Both the position numbers and the translations under genes were made by a program. The notes under the pieces were generated by a model. The model had not been told where the DNA came from, ran no database searches, and saw only the letters and a program-made list of their open reading frames with translations. Shown here piece by piece: positions 9,423 through 19,377 of a stretch of 64,000 bases of DNA. How positions within the stretch are numbered: the stretch's first letter is position 1; every line of letters starts with the position of its first letter. This DNA is from Pseudomonas fulva (GTDB lineage Bacteria; Pseudomonadota; Gammaproteobacteria; Pseudomonadales; Pseudomonadaceae), in NCBI RefSeq assembly GCF_015680705.1, contig NZ_JADNYP010000003.1:248001-312000 (forward strand), given 5' to 3'.

Positions 9423-10628
9423 CTACTCCTTGTTGGGGACTTTGAACACATGACGCAGGTAGGTGACGAAGTTCGCGTCGCGGCACTGGGTCTTGGCCGC
9501 CTCGTCGGAAATCTTCGCCACGGGCGACCCGTTGCAGTCGGTCATCTTGAGTACGATGCTCATGGGCGCCACACCCGGGATATCGCAGGTCAGGTTGGTG
9601 CCGATGCCGAAGCTGACATTGATACGACCACGCAACGCACGGAAGATCGCCAGGGATCGCGGCAAGTTCAGGCCATCGGAAAAGACCAGGGTCTTGGTCA
9701 TCGGGTCGATGCCGAGCTTGCGGTAATGGGCGATGGCCTTCTCGGCCCAGGCGACCGGATCGCCCGAGTCATGGCGCAGGCCGTCGAACAGCTTGGCGAA
9801 GTACAGGTCGAAGTCGCCGAGGAAGGCGTCCATGGTGATGCAATCGGTCAGGGCGATGCCGAGCAGGCCACGGTATTCGCGAACCCAGCAGTCCAGTGCG
9901 GCGATCTGGCTGTCGATCAGCCGTGGCCCCAATTGCTGGTGCGCCATGATCCATTCATGGGCCATGGTGCCCAATGGCTTGATGTCGAGCTTCCAAGCCA
10001 GGTCGACGTTGCTGGTGCCGACGAAGCGCGCCGGGAAATCATCGCGCAGCACGGTCACTATCTCTTCCTGCACCCGGCTGGAGAAACGCCGACGGGTGCC
10101 GAAATCGGCGACCTGCAGGGCATCGAGCTCTTCGTCGCTGGCGTTGGCGCGCAGCCATTCGAACTTGCGATACAGCTGCTCGCGGGCTTCGCTCAGGCGC
10201 ATGGCCGGATGCAGGTGACGGTTGCGCACTTCGCTGATGATCGCCAGCAGCGGCACCTCGAACAGGATCACATGGAGCCACGGGCCGCGCAGGCGCAGGA
10301 ACAGCTGGTCGTTCTCGATACCGATGCGCACATAGCGCAGGTTGAAGCGGAACAGGCCGAGAAAGCGCAGGAAGTCCGGCTTGAGGAAACTGATTCGCTC
10401 GAGAAACGGCAACTGTCCGTCATCCAGGGTGAGTTCGCCGAGCAGCTCGAGCTGATGGCGGATGTCGCCCAGGTATGGACGCAAGTCCTCGCCATTGCGG
10501 CAACGGAATTCCCACTCGACGTCGGCATCGGGGTAGTTGTGCAGGACGGCCTGCATCATGGTCAGCTTGTAGAAGTCGGTGTCGAGCAGGTTATGCACGA
10601 TGCGCTCGGCAAATGCGCTCTCGCTCAT
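9423..10628 (-). CDS. pncB: Nicotinate phosphoribosyltransferase
   Basis: First step of the Preiss-Handler salvage route: nicotinate plus PRPP gives nicotinate mononucleotide. The 401-residue length and the N-terminal [12 protein letters not shown] signature (about residues 13-24) fit the PncB family. The F-S-D-G-L-N phosphate-binding segment is near 9665-9690. Co-transcribed with nadE on the minus strand. Confidence 0.96.
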   Translation of the reverse strand: MSESAFAERIVHNLLDTDFYKLTMMQAVLHNYPDADVEWEFRCRNGEDLRPYLGDIRHQLELLGELTLDDGQLPFLERISFLKPDFLRFLGLFRFNLRYVRIGIENDQLFLRLRGPWLHVILFEVPLLAIISEVRNRHLHPAMRLSEAREQLYRKFEWLRANASDEELDALQVADFGTRRRFSSRVQEEIVTVLRDDFPARFVGTSNVDLAWKLDIKPLGTMAHEWIMAHQQLGPRLIDSQIAALDCWVREYRGLLGIALTDCITMDAFLGDFDLYFAKLFDGLRHDSGDPVAWAEKAIAHYRKLGIDPMTKTLVFSDGLNLPRSLAIFRALRGRINVSFGIGTNLTCDIPGVAPMSIVLKMTDCNGSPVAKISDEAAKTQCRDANFVTYLRHVFKVPNKE

Positions 10629-10838
10629 TGAGGGGCTCCAAGGTCGGCGGCGCTAGGCGATGGGCACGAGCGCGCGGTAGTTGCAGACATTGTGCCAGCC
10701 TTTTGCGCCACGATGAGCAAAAAACCCCGATCAGTCGGTTGGCCCGCGCCTTTGATGTCGTCGCTGCGGTAGCTGCAGAAACCCTGCCGCTTTTCCGGGC
10801 AGCAGCTAGCCTTGAAACAGTGCCTTGCGTAGCAGGCG

Positions 10839-10855
10839 TGCACTGGCGATGTGCA
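10839..10855 (+). promoter_or_regulatory. NtrC-type enhancer palindrome
   Basis: TGCAC-N7-GTGCA (10839-10843 and 10851-10855) is a perfect dyad matching the NtrC consensus TGCACC-N5-GGTGCA except at the two innermost positions. It lies about 200 bp upstream of the -24/-12 promoter, a usual enhancer distance. Confidence 0.6.
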
Positions 10856-11053
10856 TATCGGTGACGTTGGCCGTTACACGCCTGCGCAATGATGGCACTA
10901 CCCAGGTTGCAATGATGGCTTCCAGTGGTTGCGCCCTCAGCGGAACGGGAGTTGCGCCAGTCGCGAAGCCATCGGTCGCAAGCGTGGTGGCACGCAGTTG
11001 CCTGGCAGCCGAGAGCCTTGGCTGAAAAGTGTTTTCCCGGAAGACAAAACGAA

Positions 11054-11069
11054 TGGCACGCCGCTTGCT
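11054..11069 (+). promoter_or_regulatory. Sigma-54 (-24/-12) promoter of the LivK-type operon
   Basis: TGGCACG-CCGC-TTGCT matches the sigma-54 consensus TGGCACG-N4-TTGCW at every position, with GG (11055-11056) and GC (11067-11068) ten bases apart. The expected transcription start is near 11080, about 50 bp before the livK-like ATG. Confidence 0.8.
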
Positions 11070-11128
11070 CACAGCTGATCGCTCGATGTTGTAGTGCCTA
11101 CCAAAAAAAAATCTAGGAGCACCACCTC

Positions 11129-12265
11129 ATGTCGCAGACGTTCTACAAGAAAGGTTTTTTGGCCATTGCCGTCGCTTCGGCATTGGGTCTCTCTTCATAC
11201 GTGCAAGCCGACCTGAAGATCGGCGTGGCGGGGCCCATGACCGGGGCCAACGCAGCGTTCGGCGAGCAATACATGAAAGGTGCCCAGGCCGCGGCGGACA
11301 AGATCAACGCGGCCGGAGGCGTCAATGGGGAAAAGATCGTCTTGGTCAGAGGCGACGATGCCTGCGAGCCCAAGCAGGCCGTGGCCGTGGCCAACCGGCT
11401 GGTGGACCAGGACAAGGTGGCCGGCGTGGTCGGCCACTTCTGTTCCTCCTCGACCATCCCGGCATCCGAGGTGTATGACGAGGCCGGGGTGATCGCCATC
11501 ACGCCTGGCTCGACCAACCCGCAGGTGACCGAACGCGGGCTCACCGGCATGTTCCGCATGTGCGGCCGCGACGACCAGCAAGGGATCGTCGCTGGCAACT
11601 ACATCGTCGACGTGCTCAAGGGCAAGAAGGTGGTGGTGCTGCATGACAAGGATACCTACGGCCAGGGCCTGGCCGATGCGACCAAGGCGCAACTGGAAAA
11701 ACGTGGCGTCAAGCCGGTGCTCTACGAGGGCCTGACCCGTGGCGAAAAGGACTTCAGTGCGGTAGTGACCAAGATTCGCGCCGCCGGTGCCGACGTCGTG
11801 TACTTCGGCGGCCTGCATCCCGAAGCCGGCCCCCTGGTCCGGCAGTTGCGCGAGCAGGGCCTCAAGGACGTGCCGTTCATGTCCGATGACGGCATCGTCA
11901 CCGACGAACTGGTGGCGACCGCCGGCGGTGCCCAGTACACCAACGGCGTGTACATGACCTTCGGTGCCGACCCGCGCCTGCTGCCCGACAGCAAGGCGGT
12001 GGTCGAGGAGTTCCGCAAGGGCGGTACCGAACCGGAAGGCTACACGCTCTATGCCTACGCCTCGATCCAGGCATTGGCCGCCGCGTTCAACGGTGCCAAG
12101 TCCAACAAGGGCGAGGATGCCGCCGAGTGGCTCAAGGCCAACCCGGTCAAGACCGTCATGGGCGAGAAGAAGTGGGACCACAAAGGCGACCTGACCGTCT
12201 CGGACTACGTGGTCTACCAGTGGGACGCCAACGGCAAGTATCACCAGCTGGAAAAACAACAATAA
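11129..12265 (+). CDS. Periplasmic branched-chain amino acid-type binding protein
   Basis: LivK/BraC-family solute-binding protein of an ABC importer, 378 residues. A Sec signal peptide spans about residues 1-27 (basic start, hydrophobic core, V-Q-A), followed by D-L-K-I-G-V-A-G-P-M-T-G, the standard start of the mature fold. The peripla_BP_6 ligand-binding region includes G-x-C-S-S-S-T-I-P-A-S. Ribosome binding site TAGGAG. First gene of a five-gene transporter operon behind a sigma-54 promoter. The substrate could be Leu/Ile/Val or another amide or amino acid; the sequence does not settle it. Confidence 0.92.
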   Translation: MSQTFYKKGFLAIAVASALGLSSYVQADLKIGVAGPMTGANAAFGEQYMKGAQAAADKINAAGGVNGEKIVLVRGDDACEPKQAVAVANRLVDQDKVAGVVGHFCSSSTIPASEVYDEAGVIAITPGSTNPQVTERGLTGMFRMCGRDDQQGIVAGNYIVDVLKGKKVVVLHDKDTYGQGLADATKAQLEKRGVKPVLYEGLTRGEKDFSAVVTKIRAAGADVVYFGGLHPEAGPLVRQLREQGLKDVPFMSDDGIVTDELVATAGGAQYTNGVYMTFGADPRLLPDSKAVVEEFRKGGTEPEGYTLYAYASIQALAAAFNGAKSNKGEDAAEWLKANPVKTVMGEKKWDHKGDLTVSDYVVYQWDANGKYHQLEKQQ

Positions 12266-12416
12266 CGACGCCAGCCGGCCCGGACAGCGCTCCGGGCCGG
12301 GCTCGACGGTACCCGTCTTCATTCGTGGATCTGCACGGTTCCGCGCTGCATGGGCGCGTCATTCCAGCCCCTGCGCGGTTGGCGCTGGTGCGGTCTCAAT
12401 CAGGTGAGATTGCGTT

Positions 12417-13331
<915 letters not shown>

Positions 13332-13333
13332 AC

Positions 13334-14623
13334 ATGTCCGCTGCCAATCCTGTTTCCTCTGGTATCGATGTCAAACGCAGCCTGGTCGAGACCCTCGTCG
13401 CCGGGTTGCTGGCACTGATCGTCTTCGGCCCGGTGGTCGGCGTAGTGCTCGACGGCTACAGCTTCAACGCCGAGCCGACACGCGTGGCCTGGCTGGTCGG
13501 CGGGGTGATGGCGGGGCGCCTGCTGCTCAGCCTGTATCTGCAGAGCGCTACCGGTCAGCGGGTGCTCCAGGGCTTCGAAAGCGGTGGCTCCGGCGTGCAT
13601 GTGCTGGAGCCGGGCTACAAGTCGCGGCTGCGCTGGATCATCCCCGCACTGATCGTGATTGCCGTGGTGTTTCCCTTCTTCGCCAACAAGTACCTGCTCA
13701 CCGTGGTGATCCTCGGGCTGATCTACGTGCTGCTCGGCCTGGGACTCAATATCGTGGTGGGCCTGGCCGGGTTGCTTGACCTGGGTTACGTGGCCTTCTA
13801 CGCCATCGGTGCCTACGGCCTGGCGCTGGGCTACCAGTACCTGGGGCTGGGCTTCTGGAGCGTGCTGCCGCTGGCCGCCATCGCCGCGGCGCTGGCAGGC
13901 TGCATCCTCGGCTTCCCGGTGCTGCGCATGCATGGCGACTACCTGGCGATCGTGACCCTGGGCTTTGGCGAGATCATCCGTCTGGTGCTCAACAACTGGC
14001 TATCGTTCACTGGTGGCCCCAACGGCATGCCGGCACCTTCGCCGACTTTTCTCGGCCTGGAGTTCGGCCGCAGGGCCAAGGATGGCGGGGTGCCGTTCCA
14101 CGAGTTCTTCGGCATCGCCTACAACCCCAACCTGAAATTCCTGTTCATCTATATCGTGCTGTTCCTGGTGGTACTGGCGGTGCTGTACATCAAGCACCGG
14201 CTGACCCGCATGCCGGTGGGACGCGCCTGGGAAGCGCTGCGCGAAGACGAGATCGCCTGTCGTTCCATGGGCCTCAACCACGTGCTGGTCAAGCTCTCGG
14301 CGTTCACCCTGGGAGCGTCCACGGCGGGCCTTGCGGGCGTGTTCTTCGCCACCTACCAGGGCTTCGTCAACCCGTCGTCCTTCACCTTCTTCGAGTCGGC
14401 GCTGATCCTGGCCATCGTCGTGCTGGGTGGCATGGGGTCGACGGTGGGCGTGGTGATCGCCGCCTTCGTCCTGACCGTCGCGCCGGAACTGCTGCGCAGC
14501 TTCTCGGAATACCGGGTGCTGCTGTTCGGCGTATTGATGGTGTTGATGATGATCTGGCGACCACGCGGACTGATCCGCATCAGCCGCACCGGTGTCGAGC
14601 TACGCAAGGGGGTGGCGCCATGA
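13334..14623 (+). CDS. livM: ABC transporter permease, LivM type
   Basis: Second permease of the importer, 429 residues from the ATG at 13334. A GTG at 13328 is also in frame. It is hydrophobic throughout with about ten segments. The long N-terminal extension before the conserved core is typical of LivM/BraE. The conserved V-G-L-A-G-L-L-D-L-G-Y-V-A-F-Y-A-I-G-A-Y segment is near 13757-13816. It overlaps livG by 4 bp, indicating translational coupling. Confidence 0.93.
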   Translation: MSAANPVSSGIDVKRSLVETLVAGLLALIVFGPVVGVVLDGYSFNAEPTRVAWLVGGVMAGRLLLSLYLQSATGQRVLQGFESGGSGVHVLEPGYKSRLRWIIPALIVIAVVFPFFANKYLLTVVILGLIYVLLGLGLNIVVGLAGLLDLGYVAFYAIGAYGLALGYQYLGLGFWSVLPLAAIAAALAGCILGFPVLRMHGDYLAIVTLGFGEIIRLVLNNWLSFTGGPNGMPAPSPTFLGLEFGRRAKDGGVPFHEFFGIAYNPNLKFLFIYIVLFLVVLAVLYIKHRLTRMPVGRAWEALREDEIACRSMGLNHVLVKLSAFTLGASTAGLAGVFFATYQGFVNPSSFTFFESALILAIVVLGGMGSTVGVVIAAFVLTVAPELLRSFSEYRVLLFGVLMVLMMIWRPRGLIRISRTGVELRKGVAP

Positions 14624-15491
14624 GCGATGAAATCATTCTGTCGGTGGATAACCTGATGATGCAGTTCGGCGGCATCAAGGCCCTGAGCGATGTCAGCCTG
14701 AAGGTGCGACGCAACCAGATCTTCGCCTTGATCGGCCCCAATGGCGCTGGCAAGACCACCGTGTTCAACTGCCTGACCGGCTTCTACAAGGCCAGCGGCG
14801 GACGCATCGAACTGAACCTGCGCGGCGGCCGGACCGATGTCATCCAGCTGCTGGGCGAACGCTTCCAGCCAGCGGACTTCCTCTCGCCAGCGCGCTTTGC
14901 CGAGCGGGTGTACTACAAGATGTTCGGTGGAACCCATCTGGTCAATCGTGCCGGACTGGCCCGAACCTTCCAGAACATTCGCCTGTTCCGGGAAATGTCG
15001 GTCGTGGAAAACCTGCTGGTGGCCCAGCACATGTGGGTCAACCGTAACCTGCTGGCCGGCGTGCTCAATACCCGGGCCTACCGCCAGGCCGAGAGCGATG
15101 CGCTGGACCATGCATTCTACTGGCTGGAAGTGGTCGACCTGGTGAGTTGCGCCAACCGCTTGGCCGGCGAACTCTCCTACGGACAGCAACGGCGCCTGGA
15201 AATTGCCCGTGCCATGTGTACGCGCCCTGGCATCATCTGCCTGGACGAGCCGGCGGCCGGCCTCAACCCGCAGGAAACCGAAGCCCTGAGCCGGATGATC
15301 CGCGTGCTGCGCGACGAGCACGACATCACCGTGGTGCTGATCGAACATGACATGGGCATGGTCATGAGCATCTCCGATCATATCGTCGTGCTCGATCACG
15401 GCACCGTGATCGCCGAAGGCCCGCCACAGGACATCCGTAACAACCCGACGGTGATCGCTGCCTATCTGGGCGCCGATGAAGAGGAACTGGC

Positions 15492-15495
<4 letters not shown>
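14620..15495 (+). CDS. livG: ABC transporter ATPase, LivG type
   Basis: Nucleotide-binding subunit, 291 residues. Walker A G-P-N-G-A-G-K-T-T is near 14737-14763, the signature L-S-Y-G-Q-Q-R-R-L is near 15173-15200, and Walker B I-I-C-L-D-E-P-A-A-G-L-N follows. The insertion between Walker A and the signature is larger than in LivF, which is the LivG hallmark. It overlaps livM and livF by 4 bp each. Confidence 0.95.
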
Positions 15496-16208
<713 letters not shown>

Positions 16209-16855
16209 AAGAGTGTGTCCAGTCTGGGCATCGGGCAATCATCGGCTGGCCGGCTTGTCTGCGGCCCGTTCCGGTTGCACGGAGGCGCTCCTCGGCATGT
16301 GGACAACCTGTCGCACCCTAGCGCTGTGGCGTGCCTTGCGACTCGGGCCAGCGGACGTTTTTCCACAGCCAGCGATTGTCCACGGTTCGTGTGGAGCCGG
16401 CTGTGGAAAACATGGTGGTATGTCGCTGGAGCCTTCTAGAACAAAGGCCTGCGCGTGTTTGTTGGTTTTTTGATCGATTGGATACGGGAGCGTCTTGCAG
16501 GGCCTTGTCGGTACCTGACAAGGCCTTGGCTCGTGCTTGCACAAGCTGTGGACAAGTCTGTGGGCAAGCCTTGGAAAGAATGCTGTAGGCAGCATGGTTG
16601 GCAGCGTTGGGCCATCATCCTGTGGTGATGCATAAGGCGATCTAGATGCCAGGGAAATAACAGGTCGGAAAGTTTCCCCCAATCCATGGGGAAAGCCTTG
16701 TGGATAAGATGCGTATATCCCCTGGGATGCCCGTACCGGCAGGGCCTCCAAGGGATTGATCAAATTTTGTACAGATTGGCAAGCCACTTGCTGGCAACCT
16801 GAACGGCAGGCATGCTGCAACGCCTGCCGCAGATATCCACAGCAAGGAGAAGAGC
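16209..16855. other. 647-bp intergenic region rich in DnaA-box-like 9-mers
   Basis: No credible gene. One perfect DnaA box (TGTGGATAA, 16699-16707) occurs with two sites fitting TTWTNCACA (TTTTCCACA at 16359-16367, its reverse at 16402-16410) and three one-mismatch sites (16298-16306, 16547-16555, 16833-16841). Two weaker sites lie at 16376-16384 and 16559-16567. The 16359 and 16402 boxes sit in a 12-bp inverted repeat. A minus-strand frame at 16239-16820 has no ribosome binding site or recognisable protein features. Confidence 0.6.
16359..16410. repeat. 12-bp inverted repeat built from DnaA-box-like arms
   Basis: TTTTCCACAGCC (16359-16370) is the exact reverse complement of GGCTGTGGAAAA (16399-16410), separated by 28 bp. 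Each arm contains a TTTTCCACA box, so two boxes face each other. Confidence 0.75.
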
Positions 16856-17623
16856 ATGAAGCCCACCATTTTCATCACTGGCGCCACGTCCGGTTTTGGC
16901 GAGGCGACCGCCCGCCGCTTCGCCGAGGCTGGCTGGTCGCTGGTCATCACAGGTCGCCGCAGGGAGCGCCTTGATGCGTTGCGCGAGGAACTGTCGGCCA
17001 AGGCCGAGGTGCATGCGCTGGTCGTCGACGTGCGTGACCGCCAGGCCATGGAGCAGGCGATCGCCCAACTGCCACCGGCATTCGCCAAGCTTCGCGCATT
17101 GGTCAACAACGCCGGGCTAGCGCTGGGTGTCGAGCCGGCGCAGGCGTGCAGCCTGGATGACTGGGAAACCATGGTAGACACCAACATCAAGGGCCTGATG
17201 TACACCACCCGCCTGCTGCTGCCGCGCCTGATCGCCCATGGGCGCGGCGCAAGCATCCTCAACGTCGGGTCGGTGGCGGGCAACTATCCCTATCCAGGCA
17301 GCAACGTGTACGGCGGTACCAAAGCCTTCGTCGGCCAGTTCTCGCTGAGCTTGCGCTGTGACCTGCGTGGGACGGGCGTGCGGGTCAGCAACATCGAGCC
17401 TGGCCTGTGCGAAAGCGAGTTCTCGCTGGTCCGTTTCGGCGGGGACCAGGACCGCTATGACGCCACTTATGCCGGCGCCGAGCCGATCCAGCCCCAGGAT
17501 ATCGCCGAAACCATCTTCTGGATGATCAACCAGCCGGCGCACGTCAATATCAACAGCCTCGAGCTGATGCCGGTGAGCCAGGACTGGGCCGGGTTCGCCA
17601 TCGATCGCTCGGCAAAACGCTGA
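16856..17623 (+). CDS. SDR family oxidoreductase, YdfG type
   Basis: A 255-residue short-chain dehydrogenase resembling YdfG, the NADP-dependent L-allo-threonine/3-hydroxy acid dehydrogenase. The cofactor loop is T-G-A-T-S-G-F-G-E (residues 8-16), and the R-R-R after the second strand favours NADP. The N-N-A-G motif is at 84-87, and the catalytic Ser139, Tyr152 and Lys156 are present. AAGGAGA ribosome binding site. It stands alone, with the DnaA-box-like region upstream. The exact substrate is inferred. Confidence 0.88.
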   Translation: MKPTIFITGATSGFGEATARRFAEAGWSLVITGRRRERLDALREELSAKAEVHALVVDVRDRQAMEQAIAQLPPAFAKLRALVNNAGLALGVEPAQACSLDDWETMVDTNIKGLMYTTRLLLPRLIAHGRGASILNVGSVAGNYPYPGSNVYGGTKAFVGQFSLSLRCDLRGTGVRVSNIEPGLCESEFSLVRFGGDQDRYDATYAGAEPIQPQDIAETIFWMINQPAHVNINSLELMPVSQDWAGFAIDRSAKR

Positions 17624-17752
17624 GTATCGGGCCAGGGTCCGGATCAGCGCTGCACGGATCCGAATCCCCGGTTCCTTGCCTGCTGGCCGAGGTTCGTACA
17701 GCAAGTGGCGAGCGGCGATCCAACAGGCAAGCTAGGTTCACGAGTTGCCAGT

Positions 17753-17800
17753 GAGCATTTCGAGCCTGTGTTCAACGCGACAGGATCGTCGTGCAGGCAC
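17753..17800. repeat. Diverged intergenic element, copy B
   Basis: This 48-bp segment aligns without gaps to 22892-22939 at 38 of 48 positions. The hairpin arms CCTGT (17765-17769) and ACAGG (17780-17784) flank a loop containing TTCAACG. Compared with the other copy, one C-G stem pair has become T-A, so pairing is kept. Confidence 0.6.
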
Positions 17801-17827
17801 GCGTTGCAAGAAGCCTGAGTTGCGCTG

Positions 17828-18079
17828 CTAATCGGCTTTGGCACGATGCAGGTAGGTATCGTTTTCCTTCATCACGGCCAGCTGCTGCAATACATCGTTG
17901 ATGGCATCGTGCAGACCGATATCCTTGCTGTTGGCTTTTTTGTTCAGGATGCGTTGCAGGCTCAACAGGTAGTCGAGCCGAGCTTGGGAGAGGTCCTTGA
18001 GCTTGTTGCCGCTGATCCTGCTTTTCACGCGTGTGATTTCTTGTTCAAGCCAGGTACCGAATGCCGGTTCAATGCCCAT
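17828..18079 (-). CDS. Hypothetical protein, 83 residues
   Basis: A small protein of unknown function. It appears largely alpha-helical, with a Lys/Arg-rich first half and regularly spaced Leu. GGGGA lies 7 bp upstream of the ATG. There is no signal peptide and no recognised motif. It stands alone between the SDR gene and the AGE isomerase gene. The composition looks like a real soluble protein and not a shadow frame. A small regulator or adaptor is possible but unsupported. Confidence 0.6.
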   Translation of the reverse strand: MGIEPAFGTWLEQEITRVKSRISGNKLKDLSQARLDYLLSLQRILNKKANSKDIGLHDAINDVLQQLAVMKENDTYLHRAKAD

Positions 18080-18211
18080 GATCGCGTCCCCGTCGATGAA
18101 TGACAGGGCGACACTAGCATCGACAGCAGAGCGTGAAAAACTGGCAGAAATACCAGGTCGGGCCAGGACCTCGGCCCGATTGGCCGACCGTCATCGAGCG
18201 CAAGCGCCTGG

Positions 18212-19318
18212 TCAAGCGCCCTCCAGCCGACGCAGTCCTTCCAGGCAGGTTGCCAGGTGGTATGGCGTGGTCGACGGCATGTCCGGACGGCTGAGCTTGC
18301 CATTGGCATCGAGACATTCATGCCAGCCGGCCGGCTGCAGGAAGCGTGCCTGCAACGCCTGTAGCTGGCGAGACAGCTTGGCCTGGCTGTCAGGACGCAG
18401 CGCCAGGGCGCGCACGTACTCGGCCTGTGCCCAGATACGCTGGCTGGCATCGAGGACCTTGTCGTCCGTGTCGAGCATCGCCAATACCGCCGCGTCTCTC
18501 ACGCCTGTCTGCTCGGCATGTTCGAAGCCGCGGGCGATCGAGGCATGCAGCGAAGTGCCACGCAGCAATGGCGACGTGTCGAGCAGGAAGAACCACTCGA
18601 ACTGATGCCCCGGCTCGAACCAGTTGCCAGCGGTACCACGCGGCTTTTCGAGCATCACGCCGGAGCGCGGATCGACGAAGTGTCGCTGCAAGGCTTCGCA
18701 CAACTGCAGCAGAGCGCGTTCCACATTCCGCTCCGGACGCACCGCGAGCGTTTGCAGCAACGCCTCGGCCAGGTGCATCTGGGGATTTTGCAGCGGGCCA
18801 CTGGCCAGGTCCGACCAGTCCTCGGCGAGGCTGGCTTCGTACAGGCCATCCGCCCTGGCGAAGCGCCGTGCGACGATGCCCAGGGCGGTGTCGAGAGTCG
18901 ATTCGACCAGCCGCTCCTGAACCTTGCCCCAGTAGTGCGCGCAGGCGAAGACGATGAAGGCGTGGGTGTAGAGATCCTTGCGCCGATCGAGCGGCCTGCC
19001 CTGGGCATCGATGCTGTAGAACCAGCCACCCTGCCGCTGGTCATGGAAGTGCTGGCCCAGTGAGCGGAACAAGGCCGCGGCACGTTCGGCCGCGCCCGGC
19101 TCACCGATGCGGCTGCTGAACAGATAGAGCTGCCGGGCACAGGCCATGGCGCGATAGCGCTGTACTGGCAAGGGCTTGTGCTGCTCGTCCAGCGCCTCAT
19201 AGGGCAACGCCATTTCGGCGTTCCAGCCGGGTCCTTGCCAGAGTGGCACGATAGTATCGGAGAAATGCCGGGCGAATCGGGCAAGCTGGGATATGACGTC
19301 GGGCTGGAGGGCGGGCAT
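18212..19318 (-). CDS. AGE family epimerase/isomerase (mannose isomerase-like)
   Basis: A 368-residue (alpha/alpha)6-barrel protein of the N-acylglucosamine 2-epimerase family, which interconverts aldoses and ketoses or C2 epimers. The R-x-M-A-C-A-R-Q motif near residues 56-63, K-D-L-Y-T-H-A-F near 114-121, and the H-Q-F-E-W-F motif in the second half supply active-site Arg and His residues typical of mannose isomerases and YihS-like enzymes. Substrate not determined. Single gene. Confidence 0.85.
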   Translation of the reverse strand: MPALQPDVISQLARFARHFSDTIVPLWQGPGWNAEMALPYEALDEQHKPLPVQRYRAMACARQLYLFSSRIGEPGAAERAAALFRSLGQHFHDQRQGGWFYSIDAQGRPLDRRKDLYTHAFIVFACAHYWGKVQERLVESTLDTALGIVARRFARADGLYEASLAEDWSDLASGPLQNPQMHLAEALLQTLAVRPERNVERALLQLCEALQRHFVDPRSGVMLEKPRGTAGNWFEPGHQFEWFFLLDTSPLLRGTSLHASIARGFEHAEQTGVRDAAVLAMLDTDDKVLDASQRIWAQAEYVRALALRPDSQAKLSRQLQALQARFLQPAGWHECLDANGKLSRPDMPSTTPYHLATCLEGLRRLEGA

Positions 19319-19377
19319 GGGACGCTCGTTGCGGTCGGGCAGGGCGTCATGGTAGCAGAATCACTGGCCTGGCCGCT

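Larger units (their letters stand above)
10629..11128. other. 500-bp divergent control region between pncB and the ABC transporter operon
   Basis: No convincing gene. The right part carries the sigma-54 promoter and the NtrC-type palindrome listed separately. Short frames on both strands here lack ribosome binding sites and protein-like composition. On the minus strand, TGGCAC (10692-10697) and TGCA (10683-10686) keep the GG-N10-GC spacing, a weaker sigma-54-like match pointing to pncB. Confidence 0.5.

Noticed and set aside
8619..10631. A 670-codon plus-strand frame across nadE-pncB.
   Set aside because: It mirrors two well-defined NAD salvage genes on the minus strand; no ribosome binding site or domain.
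16239..16820. A 193-codon minus-strand frame filling the DnaA-box-like gap.
   Set aside because: Low-quality Pro/Ser/Arg/His composition, no ribosome binding site, no motif; the DNA signals explain the region better.
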